A stretch of 64,000 nt of DNA. It comes from Edolisoma coerulescens. Lineage: Eukaryota; Chordata; Aves; Passeriformes; Campephagidae. Below, in pieces: positions 49,171 through 61,540 of the stretch (position 1 is its first letter; each line of letters starts with the position of its first letter). The stretch lies in assembly GCA_013397115.1 (NCBI GenBank), contig VWZW01006868.1, positions 658,503 to 722,502 on the forward strand, read 5' to 3'. Made by a program: the position numbers and the translations under genes. The notes under the pieces are model-generated. The model saw only the letters and a list, made by a program, of their open reading frames with translations. It ran no database searches and had not been told where the DNA came from.

Positions 49171-49439
49171 GCAATCCCTGGAATTGAGTGTACAGTAAGA
49201 AAGGGAGAGAGCAACTGCAAGAGACTTAAAGATCACCATTGTACTAAACATTGTCGAGGCCACAGAAGGAACTTGCCATAATCCACCACAGCAGCAACTT
49301 GAGATACGCAAAGAGAGGAACTTGTGACAGGAAGGCCCTAATTCCAGGGCTAGCAGAGGTGAGCACACCCTAGTTAATGCATCCAGACAAAAATTCCCAC
49401 TGTGGCAGGCTGTGGGAAAGGAAGCAACAGTGCAGGATC

Positions 49440-49635
49440 CACGAGGTGGTGACTACCATCTTCTTGATCTCTGTCTCTGTATCTATCTCCCCCTCTCCCC
49501 ACCACTTTCCTGTTTCTTTCTATCTCTCTACCTCACATTTACTGCTAAAAAAACCCTGTATTTTGACATATGATCTCATTTGCTCCTCTATTCAGGCATT
49601 GGCATCTTTCAATAAATTGGATCATAACTGCGACA
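49440..49635 (+). mobile_element. Possible LTR 3' end, plus strand, unassigned family
   Basis: A pyrimidine-rich run (CTCTGTCTCTGTATCTATCT and similar), then TTTGACATATGATCTCATTT, a polyadenylation-type hexamer AATAAA near 49610, and a CA-type terminus CTGCGACA at 49635 together look like the R-U5 part of another ERV LTR. The 5' boundary is unknown. This is weaker than the other LTR calls. Confidence 0.4.
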
Positions 49636-49792
49636 GGTCAGGTGAAGGAGCAAATAAGTCAACATTGTGACCAGCAACAGAAAGTAACAGTCCTCCAAGT
49701 CAGAGAAAAAACTCATGTAACAGCTTTAAATTCAGTCTAGCACACTTTGGTCAGATCTGTGATTATCTTGAATCCCTTGGGCCAAATAGAGC

Positions 49793-50360
49793 TGTGCTGG
49801 GTTGACACCACCAGCAACCGAGTGAGTGCTCACTCACTCCCAGCTCCAGCGGGACAAGGGAGAGAATAGGAAAAAAAAACCACTAAGAAAAGCTGTGGGT
49901 CTAGTAAAGACAATTTTTCAAGTGAAAGAAAGAGGAGAAAAAAAAAAGAATAAGTGATGCAAAGAAGGTCCCTCACCACCTCCTGTATGCAAACTAATGC
50001 CCAACCAGTTCTGAGCAAAAGCCACCTCGGAAGCCAAAATGAAAACCCCTTTCTTTTCCTACACTTCAGTTTTTGTTGCTGAGCATGACATTAATGTGGC
50101 ACTGAACATCCCTTTAACCAGTCTGGATCAGCTGTTCAGGCTGTGTCCCTTCCCAGCTTCTTACCCACTCCCAGCCTGCCTCCTTGCTTGGGGGGAAGGA
50201 GACAGAGTGGGAGAAGGAGAAAGCCTCAGTGCTGTGCAAGCACAGTTCAGTGAAAGCCAAAACATCAGTTACCAGCACTGTTTTAGACACAAATCCAAAA
50301 CATAACAGCAGATGAGTTGCTATGAGGAAAGTTAACTCCATCCCAGCCAAAGCAAGTACA
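49793..50360 (-). mobile_element. Solo ERVL-like LTR, nearly complete, minus strand
   Basis: This is the reverse complement of the LTR family at 1-579. It starts TGTGCTGGGTTGACACCACC and ends GTTAACTCCATCCCAGCC followed by AAAGCAAGTACA, the inverted form of the 5' end seen at bases 1-30 of the window. Matching internal phrases include GGCTGTGTCCCTTCCCAGC and GACACAAATCCAAAACATAAC. The length, about 570 bases, is close to the other copies. No primer binding site and no clear target-site duplication were found. The open frames at 49830-50018, 50039-50305 and 50114-50350 lie inside the LTR and are not genes. Confidence 0.82.
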
Positions 50361-51030
50361 ACTTGCTACAGAAGATACTTAATAACTTATTTTGCAAAAT
50401 TAGCAAAAAGATTAGCAGTTAGGAAAAGCAACTGTTACTTATGTCCTTTAACGCACCAAAATTTTTAAGAGGGCCAAATCAAGCCCTGCCTAGTCCCTGG
50501 GCAGGTCCTAGGAGCTTCTTGGACAAATCCTGAAGGTCCTACTGCTCCCAAAGGAGGTGGTCATTTGAAGGAAATTCTTCTCCACATGGGAGGTGTTTGG
50601 ATGACGACAGCATTGAGTAGATCTCACTCACATCCTGTTACATAAATGTCTGACTTGATACAGAAGCTGGATTCTGGGCTTCCCGTAATTTGAGGGAATT
50701 GCACTAGTCTGTTTAGATGGCAAATGCAGTGCTAACACCACCTGACTTTTAAGTGCTGTCTTAAAGCTGGCCTATCAAGGACCCCTCAGTCATCACTGAA
50801 GGGTATAATGTATTTCCTTAGGGAATTCAGCCAATTACTTTACAGCAGTGCCAGGAAGGCACAAATCATCCACTTCAGGTACTTACTGCTCTCCAGGTAT
50901 TGATGTACTTGTCCAAGTGCCAAAATTCAGTATCAGAAAGAAAAACTGAGTATCATTAATTGAAGAACTATCTTGAAATCAAGCTCAAAAATATTACATT
51001 TAGCAAATCTGACCAATGTATTCACAGTTC
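50361..51030. other. Unique DNA between LTR and CR1, nothing recognised
   Basis: No gene or repeat identified in these roughly 670 bases. Confidence 0.5.
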
Positions 51031-51390
51031 ATAGAATCATAGAATAATAGAATCATCAAGGCTGAAAGTGACCTTTAAGATCATCCAGTCCCACCGTCAA
51101 CCCAACACTACCCACTGTACCCTTAACCTACTAAACCACATCACCCAGCACCAGAGCCAGATACCTCTTGAACACCTCCAGGGCTGGTGACTCCACACAT
51201 CCCTGGGCAGCTCATTCCAGTGCCTGACCACCCCAAGAAGGAAAAAAAAAATTTCTAATATCTAATCTGGATCTCCCCTGTCTCAGCTTAAGGCCATTTC
51301 CTCTGGTCCTCTCACTGCAGGCATGGTACAAGAGATCTGTCCCCACCTCACTACGACCTCCTTTCAGGCAGTTATAGAGCAATGAGGTCC
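51031..51390 (-). mobile_element. CR1 LINE, 3' end, minus strand
   Basis: The element starts (plus strand) with the inverted CR1 tail ATAGAATCATAGAATAATAG and continues with GACCTTTAAGATCATCCAGT, AACACCTCCAGGGCTGG, CTCATTCCAGTGCCTGACC, ATTTCCTCTGGTCCTCTCAC and CTTTCAGGCAGTTATAGAGC. It covers the 3' untranslated tail and the last part of ORF2. It is one of the best-preserved CR1 copies in the window apart from an A-rich expansion at about 51240-51250. Confidence 0.93.
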
Positions 51391-54300
51391 ATAACTGATT
51401 ATGGGTTCATAACTGATTAGGGTTTATTTGATGTTACTGACTGGAACGTTTCTTCTCCAAGGAGGAAATAAAACCAAAACACCACCAACAAAATGGAACT
51501 AAAACCATGATCAACAAAGATATATACAAAAGCAGATGACTGTTGGACATTTTCAACTGCAAAATAAATTTTGGGCATAATTTTCTGTCATTTGAAAGTG
51601 GTTCTCCAACACTAGCAAAATGCAGACCAGCCTATCATATAAAGTGAATTTACTTCAAACAAGCTGAATTGAGAAACTACACAAAACAAATTGCTATAAA
51701 AACGAGGGCAGGAAATTATTTTAGGTTTATTACACAAGACATAATAATTCTAAATATTCAGTCAAAATTCCTAAAAAATAATTAACTTATTTTACTTAGG
51801 TTGAATAGATAAATAGATGGCAAATAAGCACTTTGATGGTTCTTATCAGATACCTTCACTCCAAACTCTCCAGCGCATTTATTGCCACTAACTAGTATGC
51901 TGCAATATTGTCAGAATAATAATTAACTAACACAGAATACAAGCAACTCTGGTAAATAAAATCACCAGCTCTGACAGTCATATATGCCATAGTCATCAGT
52001 AATTAAAGGCAAGAAGGCAGACAAAATTATGAAATTTTCATCCACGTAAATAAGACATAACAAGCCTGGTGAAGAGCGCCGTTCAAGCACACACCTGAGA
52101 CATACTATTCTTTCCTCAGGCTTAGGAGATATTTTGTTTTCCCTATATTAAACCCTTGTTCTGTTTGAAACCATATCAAAGACCATAGTAGTATCACGTG
52201 GTTATAAAAATAATTTTATTTATTCTAGAGGATCTAATGTGGGGTGGCACTGAAAGAGGATGAGGAGCAACTATTAAAAGTTTATAAATATTACTTCAGA
52301 GACCACCCCTTTTCTGTGGACAACTTTAATATGGCTCCAAACTCCTTTCTTAAGTTGGGCTAGTATGGAAATGTTCACAGGAATAAACACTGAGACGATT
52401 CTGGCCCTGACACCAAAGCCATCAGCCTTTAAAACCCTCCTTAGAGGAGAGCACCTATCTGTAAGCTGTGAGACAGGAGCCCTGCAGGCTTCCTTTCCAG
52501 CCTGCCCTGCTCTGACTTTAAGTCTGTGTCTTTCTAACCTGAACTGAGTGTGCCAATAGAAAAAACAGTTATGGACAAGCTTTCTTCTGGCTTTTATTAC
52601 AACAATATTAAAATATTTCTTGATAATTAACCTGGATTGCTTTTCTGGTAATTTTTTGGTGTTGAAGAAAACAAATAATTCATCTCTGCAATTATAGCTA
52701 ATAAAACTGCATTAAAAAGGAGATAACAACATTTTTTACAAATTAGAGCTGAATTTTTTCCAGATGATAGTGACACCAAAGCGATTCTTTACTGCTTGCA
52801 AAACATAAAAATACATCATAGCATAGAACTAAATTTTTTTCTTAAGTGAGATACAATTCATAATATTATGCTTTTAATTATAACCTCAAAATTTTTATTT
52901 TAATTTTTGGTGCCTTTTTATGAGGCAGAGAGGGAATATTTAGTAAAAGATGCACTGAAGAAATTAAAAAAATTATGGTTTCATTTATATGTACAGTTGT
53001 CAATACTAACTTTGGAAAATAGTCTGTAGTCTTTAACATAAGATACAATTGGGAAAGGAGAAAAAACATACAATCTTTACTGTTTCTGTAATATTTTACA
53101 CACTTGTTCCAGAAGTGTTACATGGTCTGTGACAGCCTGCAAAAGTTACAGACAAAGTATAAAAGGTCTAGTAAATCGCAAGCCTTTTATTTCACAGACT
53201 ATCAATTCTCAAATGCCCAGGCTAAAATGTAAGCTGTAAAAGGTAAGAATTCCATTGCAGAGGGTTTTTTGGTGTGCTTGTTTTTGTTGTTTCTTTGGGT
53301 TTTTTTTTTTTAAGGTGACATTTTACCTATCTCCTTTTTTTTTTGCTTTGGGTAACTTGTGCAAAAACTCAAAGCCTTTTTCATGATGCAGCCACTTTCC
53401 AATTTTCCAAAAGCGGTTACTATCATATCTAAAATTAACAGTCATCTTTATGCAAATACACAAATGATGTTTTTATAATGAGTGTGGAAGATAACAAAAC
53501 ACTTAAAAATTATGTGTCTGAGAAAATACTCAAGGCTCTTCAGGCTCCCAGAGAAGCTGTTCAGAAACTATTACAATAAAAATCAATCCTCTCCATCCTG
53601 AAATTTATGACCTACTGCTTCTGCTGTCTTTGAAGACACCATCCTCAAGGGTCAACACATTCCCAATGTCAGCTCTTGTCTGAGAATCAGTTATAGTGCA
53701 ATTCCTAAGAGTCCTCCATCCCATGTGAGGTCCAATCTTTCTTATGCTCTTCACTTTTCACTACCTGGAAATCCTGAATAGAATTTAGGATTTTAAGGGC
53801 TGTTTGATAATTACTTTTGACAAAATAGATAAGTTTTTCCAATTAACAGTGGACTTCTGAAAGATATTATGGACCTTCTTCCTTTTTGTCCAGTTTGTAG
53901 ACAAAAACATTTTTATCTAAATGAAGACCATCTTTAAATTGTTGGGTTCTCTCCTCAACTCCTGAGATTTAATGGGCAAGATTGCATCTAAACCCCTAAA
54001 AAAGAACAGCAATTAGTATTCCAGTGACTATTAATTCTCTTCTGATGAAAGATACAGCTCAAACACTGCCAGTCTAGGTGAAATATTAAGTGGATGGCAC
54101 ATGAAAAAATACATTTATTCGAAGTCAGTCAGGATGAAACCAGTAAGATTACAAATTAATAAAACAACTCACCTAAGAATAGTGTCATCTGCATGGAATT
54201 TCTGAAAATTTCAACATTTGTCACTATTATTTATATGCCTGTATATATTTTTCTTTTTATTTTTCTTTATATACTTATTTTCATATGGATTTATAAAATA

Positions 54301-54443
54301 GGGTTTATTGGATGATTTTCTGGATTTCACATATGTCTCAGTGGTTATTTTCTCTTTTATCAAATACATTAATTGATATAAAATCTCAGTATTCATCAGC
54401 AATTAAGAATATTCACACAGTTTGTGATAAAGCAATATTATCC
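51391..54443. other. Unique AT-rich DNA, no gene recognised
   Basis: About 3 kb with no recognisable gene. T-rich runs at about 53299-53345 are low complexity. Confidence 0.5.
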
Positions 54444-54593
54444 TCATCCCTGGAAGTGTTGAAGGTCAGGTTGGACAGGTCTTTGAGCAACCTGGTGTAG
54501 TTGAAGATGTCCCTGCCCATGGCAGGAGAGTTGGAACTAGATGATTGTTAAGGTCTCTTCCAAACCAAACCATTCCGTGATTCTATAATTCTA
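54444..54593 (+). mobile_element. CR1 LINE, short 3' end
   Basis: Contains CATCCCTGGAAGTGTTGAAG, GTCAGGTTGGACAGGTCTTT, GAGCAACCTGGTGTAGTTGA and AGATGTCCCTGCCCATGGC, and ends CCGTGATTCTATAATTCT. The overlapping plus-strand open frame ending at 54500 closes with LEVLKVRLDRSLSNL, the typical CR1 ORF2 C-terminal end. Confidence 0.92.
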
Positions 54594-54828
54594 CATCTCA
54601 GACGTCTCAAACAATGGTCATAGATTATTATACAAAAATGTATGAAGATAACTTAGACACATAGAGATACGGAATGTTTCAATTAGTTGAGGAATTTCTG
54701 GGAAAGATCAATCTGGTTATTAAAAATGAGACTCCACTTTACAAGTTGATTGGAAGGATGTCAACATCTTTTCTCTATAAAATTGCCTATTTTTAGAATA
54801 TGCACAGTAACCCTTTTTTAATTCACAG

Positions 54829-54873
54829 GAGTCCTAGAAGCCTTCAGTGCTGAGAAAACATTGAGTTTCTTGG
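54829..54873 (+). other. Possible 45-base exon with canonical splice sites
   Basis: A pyrimidine-rich tract ending TTCACAG (AG at 54827-54828) precedes 45 bases that end in GG before GTAAGT (GT at 54874-54875). The length is a multiple of three, and one of the three phases is open (VLEAFSAEKTLSFL). No flanking exon of a known gene was recognised, and splice-site look-alikes are common. Treat it as a hypothesis. Confidence 0.2.
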
Positions 54874-57852
54874 GTAAGTAGTAAGACAGCTGTGTAAAGC
54901 ATTTTTCCTAACCAGGCCAATATGACAAATGAGCTACTCTTTAGAGTATTTTAACAGCTTCGGTGAACTGCGACAGGAGGTGAAGAGACACCCCATTGTC
55001 CAACCTGTGTATCTCAGGGATAGGCATCAGCATGATTTATTACAAGAGCTTGAACCGAGCCTGCAGCAAAGGAGAAGCAGTTTCAGATCACTAGGGAGGG
55101 CTGGGCTGGGCTAACTACTTCACTGCAGTCAATCACTCTTACACAAAGCATCTGCCAGAACTCTGCTATGAGACATTTAAAATCAGGGATCATGACAAGT
55201 ACAGAATGTTCTGTGCTTCTTCTTCTGTTTTTTTCCTTGTTGAAGTTAGCAGTAAGATGATTTGTATTCAGTGCTCTTGTTTTTCACTACGTTACAGCCT
55301 ATTTTGCTTTAAGTGCAGTTCAAAATTTCTCACCATAGCATGGCCAAATTAACTCAGGTTTTTCCCTGATTTTGCTTATGTAAAGGTGCTCGATGAGAGA
55401 TCACTGGGAACGGGCGCGCTGCACTTGGTCGACAGCGCACATGCAAAAACATTTCCTCTGCCCTCACTGCCCTTTAAAATGACTTCACCATATGTCCTGA
55501 AGCCAAGCTCTGCCATGGAGCTGACTTCATAGGTTGTGGTTAGAGGAAAACTGTACTATATAGAAGCCTGTTACTTGGCTTCACACTAAATAGATACCAC
55601 CATTTTGGCAACATTTGCCAAAGCCTCTGTGTTCCTCCATGCTTTTATGCAGTATTTTTTTATGTCAGCAACTTATGAATGTGATAAAATATAATTATCC
55701 ATAATGGGATACAAAGTATAGCACTATTGCTTTACAATGGTTGTCAAAGTTGCATTTAGAAAACCGTATGGGCTGCATTTATGAATGCACTTCCACTGCT
55801 GCCCCAGGGAATTTGGCAGTAAATGTTGCTAGTCATGCTTCCACAGAAAATCAGGAAATTAGGTATCAGAATATAAGAAACTGTATGACCCCCAAGTGGT
55901 TTTGAATGAAAGATCGTGAGCATGCTAGATATTTTCATGCTTAAGCTTAAAAAATCCACATGTCCTAATTAAATAGTTTAAACCGTGCTATACTTCTAGT
56001 ATTTTACCCACAGTGTTTTGGGATTTTTTCTCTTTATTTGAATGAAAAACAGTATGAAGAGGACTGATAAGGCATTTCCATTATCATTCAAAATATGGTC
56101 CATATTTTATAATGTAATATACCCTATATTTGGCATAATTATTGTAGAATTAATCATGCTGGATATCATATTCTTGATGCAAGAAATCAGAATGCTCTAA
56201 CAATTATTAAAGCAACAAAACCAGATTTTCTAAAAGCATAGATTTACCCCAGGATGAGTTTGAAAAGAACAGATAATTTCTTCTATTCTTACAGAGGGAG
56301 GTAATAAAGAGACAGAAGAGTATTCACGAGTATTTTATTTCGTTGATGTATTCCTAAATAGGCATTAAAAAGTAAACAAGTCTGAGCCTGGCTGAATTAC
56401 AGAATAGAGAGCACAGTTCCCTCAGTGTGTATGAAAGCAGCTTTACTCATTCTGACTTTGTAAAGGATGGGAAAAGGCGACAATTGTCAGTACTTATGCA
56501 ACACTTTGTCGAACATGAAATGTGCTCCCTGCCAGGAAGTGTCTTTTCAGTTTAACCTCAAAATGTCAAAATATCTCTGTTTCCTAAGTTTTCTGATCAG
56601 CTCTTTTCCCAGTGAAGCCTGTTCATAGCAGAAAAAAGAAAAGAAGAGGTTTAGCTTGTTGCAAAAGGCATCTAAGAATAAATATTCTAACACTGATTTC
56701 AAAAGCTTGCTTATTGGCTGCTTTACACTCATTTTATGGTACCATGTTATGTTCAGCAGTGATCTTTGGGCCACTAAGTATAAAAACTTCTAAACTTAAA
56801 ATATATATAGTTGCCAAAAAGTAAGCTTATGGTTGGAGTGCACTATATATCTTGCCCAAGAGCTGACAAAAAAGAGCTGAAGGTTTTGATGGCTTTGTGT
56901 TCTAATTGGCAAAAGCACAAAGTGTGCACTCCAATTTCAGGAACTGCATCCTGATTTCAACTAAAACATGTTGGTTCAAGACAATTTCCTAATTAGTCTT
57001 CTTCCACTGTAGCCAACAGATGGAGTATTCATCCCAAACTTAGAGAAAAACAAGCCTGACTGCCAATAATACCGTTTAAGGGTTTTTCGAATGTATGTTT
57101 TTGCTTCATAATGAGACTAGCTTTCCTTCTCTTCAATCTTTAGTACCCAGGTAACACTGCAGTTAATCTTCTCTGCTGATAGATTGAAAGAGTAAGAACT
57201 ACAAGAAATATCTTCTCAGTGTGATCCTAGAAGTCATTCTGCATAAGATTTTATTTAGAAATAAATAAAAATGATGGACATTTCAACAGCTGAAACAGCT
57301 TTTCTGAGTAGTTTTGCTTTATCTACACTAAACTAAGACACAGTATATTATTCCTTGTGAAAAAGGAACATACTGAAAGAATTTGCCTCTATTAATCTCT
57401 CACATACAAGCTTTGGAATGAACATAGCAGAAAGAGACATAATTTTAGAGAGGAGATTTGGATTTTTCTGCTGCAAACTTAATGCATATAGGGACACAGT
57501 AAAATCTAACTAGGATATCAATTATTAATTTTGTACACTGGAGCCAAAAAATTTTGCTCCTCACTAGAAACCAGGCTGCAGATAAAGTATACTGAAGTGC
57601 CTGTGATGCACAGATTTATACCAGATGGGAATTTCTACCAGCTTTTTTAGGCTGGCAGTATTAGAGTTTCCAGTATGCCCCTTTATATTCTTTGGGTATG
57701 GGTCTTAAAAATACTTCCTTAATCTCCTCCTAAACTGATTTTTTTCTTACATAGGACCTTTTAAAGACTTTTGAATGGGTGAAACATTATGTGCATTCTT
57801 CCCAATAGGATATTTATTTTTATATTTATATTTAGTAATACATCATATAACA

Positions 57853-57925
57853 GTGGTAGCAATAGTAGTAGAAGTAGCACCAGCAATAGTAGCAGTAACA
57901 TCATCATCATTATTACTGATTTGTA
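57853..57925. repeat. Imperfect trinucleotide tract
   Basis: Irregular AGT, AGC, AGA and CAT/ATC units run for about 70 bases. It is a decayed simple repeat. Confidence 0.65.
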
Positions 57926-57957
57926 CCACTATTAATGCATATTTTTAAATATTTGTA

Positions 57958-58075
57958 TCTTGATACATATGCAAACTTATACGTAAACATATATGTGTAT
58001 GTAAACATATGTTTGCATGTGTGTTTGTATATAAAGTGTATTTTTATATATATGTGTGTACTTATATCTCTAGAA
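57958..58075. repeat. TA/TG-rich tract
   Basis: Alternating purine-pyrimidine sequence with many ATATG, TGTG and TATA units. Confidence 0.65.
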
Positions 58076-58907
58076 AAGCAACTATACATATAACCATGTG
58101 TATGCAGACAGATATTAGGGCCCTCAAAGTGCTTAATCTCAGAAAGTGTGTAAAAGCAGACACATAATTCCTGTGTCAGCCTAAATTATAGCCAGTGCAT
58201 GATGAGAGCTGATATTACATACACCTGTGACATGACAAATCACAGCTTTCTGGGACTTTTAAAGAAAAACACAAGCCTTTTTTATTTTGTGTGTTCACAG
58301 TATTTTAGTGTAAGTATATGGAATTTCTGAAAAAACATGTTAACACTGGAAGACAAAAAGAATCTGCTGACCTTTACAGCAGAAAGTTACTTCTAACAAT
58401 AACATGTTTCATTTTCTTCCATTTTCATTTCTAAATGACTAATACCATAAAATAGTAGTAAATTTCAAAATAATCATCATACTAACACGCAATGTAAACC
58501 CTGTTGGAAAAAATACATATTATAGATTAAATTCTTCATCAGAGAGACTTTCAATTTGATATAAGTGAGCAATGCTACATCGTACTTTAATGTGATTTAT
58601 GAAAACAATTTTTTTACAGAAATAAAAAGATGTTATTAATGGAAAATGAATGTATGATAATAAACACTGGTTTGAGTAAATGTTCTGCCTCTATCATTTA
58701 TTCATATGTGTTTATCTGAGAATTTAATTTAAAAAATAATTTCTAACTATTAATTGAAATACTACAAAACTAGATAACCCCATAATAAAAAACAGTTGAA
58801 TGAAAATATTATATAAATACTTATTTAAAATTCCTTTAAAATTCCTTGAAGAATAAGAATATATTAGATACTCCATACTGTTGCCTTATAAAATGACTTT
58901 CATGTCC

Positions 58908-58940
58908 AAGAAAAAAAAAGAAAGGGAAAGAAAGGGAAAG
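58908..58940. repeat. Purine-rich (AAAGGG)-type tract
   Basis: An A run followed by GAAAGGGAAAGAAAGGGAAA. It is short and purine-only. Confidence 0.7.
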
Positions 58941-60253
58941 AGATACATCTGCTAACATAATTTCCTTACATTGAATTCCAAAGGATATCTCTTTTTCTGC
59001 CACTTCATAAACTCTATTAAGAACAGAAAACTGCCATGTAACACTGGCAGTAAATAGGTTAATCAGTCTGGTGACCTGTTCATGTTGTGACAGGACTTGT
59101 TTGGCTCAAACCAGACAGTCAATGGCACTGGCTCTGTTTCCATATATGACAAAGGGCACACCCTAGAGCACATCCTTAACAGAATAAAGAAAACTCTTTG
59201 ACCTTTGGGGATGCAAAGAAAGCTTGGTTGCTACTCTGGTTATTCCACATGTGTTTATACACAAAACATTCCTATATTTAATATCTATCTTGAGGCTTCA
59301 TCCCTTTTCCAGTGGTTTCTTTTCCTCCTAACAAGCCAGATCTCCTTTGCGGGAAACTGCTGCTAAAGGAGTTCCACTTGATGTCTTCAAAAAAAGGACA
59401 CCTGAGTAAAGAGCTAATCCTGGATTCCATCCTGTCTCTGGGGAACTGAGGACAGTTCTACCTGTCGGTAGTGAGCAAGGTGGAAAATATGTTATCAGTG
59501 TCTGACAGCAGTCAAATGCGGAACAGAAAATGTTTGATGTTACTCTCAGAACACTGTTACACACTGCGGGGCTGAAGTCTGCAATATCACCTCAGGGATT
59601 GCTTGACAAAGGGGAAATGGAAGGAGGATTGTCAGTCACTGCAAAGAAAGTTACCTGAGAGGTGCTTTTGGCTCGGGCAAATCTCTTGGTCTTGCATAAT
59701 TGATAAGCTATTTTCTTCCAGTCTGACAAACTTTAAGTAATGGTTTTTAGTTTTAAAGGAGTATTTTTGTTCTCTGAAGAAGCACAGAGTTTATAAATTG
59801 AGGGAGAAAGTGTTGTAACAAGTAGTTCTCTACTTCTGTTCAGAGTTAGTTATTTTCATTTGAGAAGAGTACTGAACAGAAGTCAATAAATAAAATTTTC
59901 CTTCACATACAATAATAGTCAATTCTGGAGAGATTAGCTGCCTGAGGGTCAAACTATATATAAATATTCCTTATTTTACCACTGGAAGAAGCCTAAAATT
60001 CACATTATACCCCTGAGCATTTGGCCTGGGGATGCTGGGGTGGAGGTTTTATAGGAGTCAGACTTAACTTCCTTAAGGCTATGACTTCAGCTTTGAGAAT
60101 AATCATGAACACTTATAAATACATTCTGAATCCTAGAGAATCAGAGTATCTCAGGAGATACTCCATGACAAAGTTGAAAAGAAACTTTCTTATTTCTCTG
60201 GGAAGCGAGAGTAGAGAAATCAGAGGAATTTATGACTTAGAGGAGATATAACT

Positions 60254-60812
60254 TGTTTTATTTCTCTGTGAAAGACATGAGGAGAAAAAACTTCCGTGTG
60301 CAGCCTGCAAAAAAAGAAAAAGTGGTCACGCCAGATCACTAAGTGCTGTAAGAGAGTTTTAAAGATTCTGTAAAGAAGAGAGTTGTTGCTTTTCAGGCTG
60401 GAATTTGCTTATCCTTAAAAGAAATACCCCATGATGGCAGTGTGGGAAGACTGCAAGATTCATGAGAGATATGTTTTTTCACAGCAGATTTCCAGGCAGG
60501 TCTGTTTTGCTAGTGGTAGTTTGGAAACCACGTTAAGCAGAAGAAACCTCTTTTTCCCTCAAATATAGAAGAGACTTTTAAGAACTGCAATCCTGACCTA
60601 AATCACATGTTTGTTATCCTTTGTGCGAGCTGAGTAAAAGAGGGAAGTGTTGAAAGAAAAGGAGGGTTTGCTTTAGTTTCTTATTATTTCTTTTTACTTT
60701 TAATTCTCTTAGTAATAAACTTCTTTATATTCTTTAAAGTTTTGAGCCTGCTTTTGCCTTTCTTCTAATTCTTATCTTACAGAGAGTAAAAGAAGTGAAC
60801 AAACCCACTACA
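60254..60812 (+). mobile_element. Solo ERV LTR of a second family (ERVK-like by eye)
   Basis: The segment runs from TGTTTTATTTCTCTGTGAAA to CACTACA. It contains GTGTGCAGCCTGCAAAA near the start, TTGTGCGAGCTGAGTAAA, a polyadenylation signal AATAAA (60714-60719), and the 3' phrase TTTTGAGCCTGCTTTTGCC followed by ATTCTTATCTTACAG. These are recognisable parts of an avian LTR of a different family from the one at 1-579. No primer binding site follows at 60813 and no clear target-site duplication was seen, so it is a solo LTR. The boundaries were chosen from the TG and CA termini. Confidence 0.7.
60714..60719 (+). promoter_or_regulatory. LTR polyadenylation signal
   Basis: An exact AATAAA sits in the R region of the LTR at 60254-60812, about 90 bases before its 3' end. 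Confidence 0.5.
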
Positions 60813-61241
60813 GACGTATCCTGAAGTTGGAGAGAGCAGATTGCCTGGTGCCCTTCAGAACACCTTGGAGGGCCAAGCAGGCACAGGGAAAGCATCACCA
60901 TCACTCTTAGGACTTCCTAAACTATCATTTCTCTTGTAGACAGTCTTTCAGTGGTTTGTAACATCTGTCTGGTTAAGCATTATTAGTGAAAAGCCAGAAT
61001 TACTGTTTTGTTTGCAAGCTTTTATAAACATGAACTGATAGCAAAATATAGATTTATATATAGGTTAATATCAAATATTTTAACCTAAACGTTCACACTA
61101 GTTATCTGTCCATAGCCATTAGAATATCTATTATGCAATAATTATGTGAAAGAAAACCAGCATATTTTATGAAGGAAAGTTTGCAGATAACAAGAAAAAC
61201 ACATGTTTAAGTATTTAATGTGTTTTAACATGAGTTCATGC

Positions 61242-61256
61242 TTTTTTTTTTTTTTT
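61242..61256. repeat. Poly-T run
   Basis: Fifteen uninterrupted T. No retroposon body is recognisable beside it. Confidence 0.8.
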
Positions 61257-61483
61257 ACTCAATATTCACTGAACTCTGCTGGCAAGCTTTAGAAAACCTT
61301 AAATAAATGTAAACAGAAGCAAACCCAATTCCTCTCTGCAATTCACACCTCCCAAGATTTTGTATTCATCACTTAGATTTCTGTGCACCCTGTAAAAGGT
61401 AGCTGCAGTGTTTTCCATAGATCATTTTAAATTGTGAACTTTTCAAAACACACTGAAACATTTCCTTACTGATGGCTTGCAAA

Positions 61484-61540
61484 ATTCATTCATTCATTCA
61501 TTCATTCATTCATTCATTCATTCATTCATTCATTCATTCA
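61484..61540. repeat. (ATTC)14 microsatellite
   Basis: About fourteen perfect ATTC units, the longest uninterrupted simple repeat in the window. It is probably recent and length-polymorphic. Confidence 0.95.

Larger units (their letters stand above)
54594..60253. other. Unique AT-rich DNA with simple repeats
   Basis: No gene recognised. It holds a possible 45-base exon (54829-54873), an imperfect trinucleotide tract (57853-57925), a TA/TG-rich tract (57958-58075) and a purine-rich AAAGGG tract (58908-58940). The stretch at about 59000-59700 is less AT-rich and contains a nuclear-receptor-like TGACCTTTG, but no gene. Confidence 0.5.
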
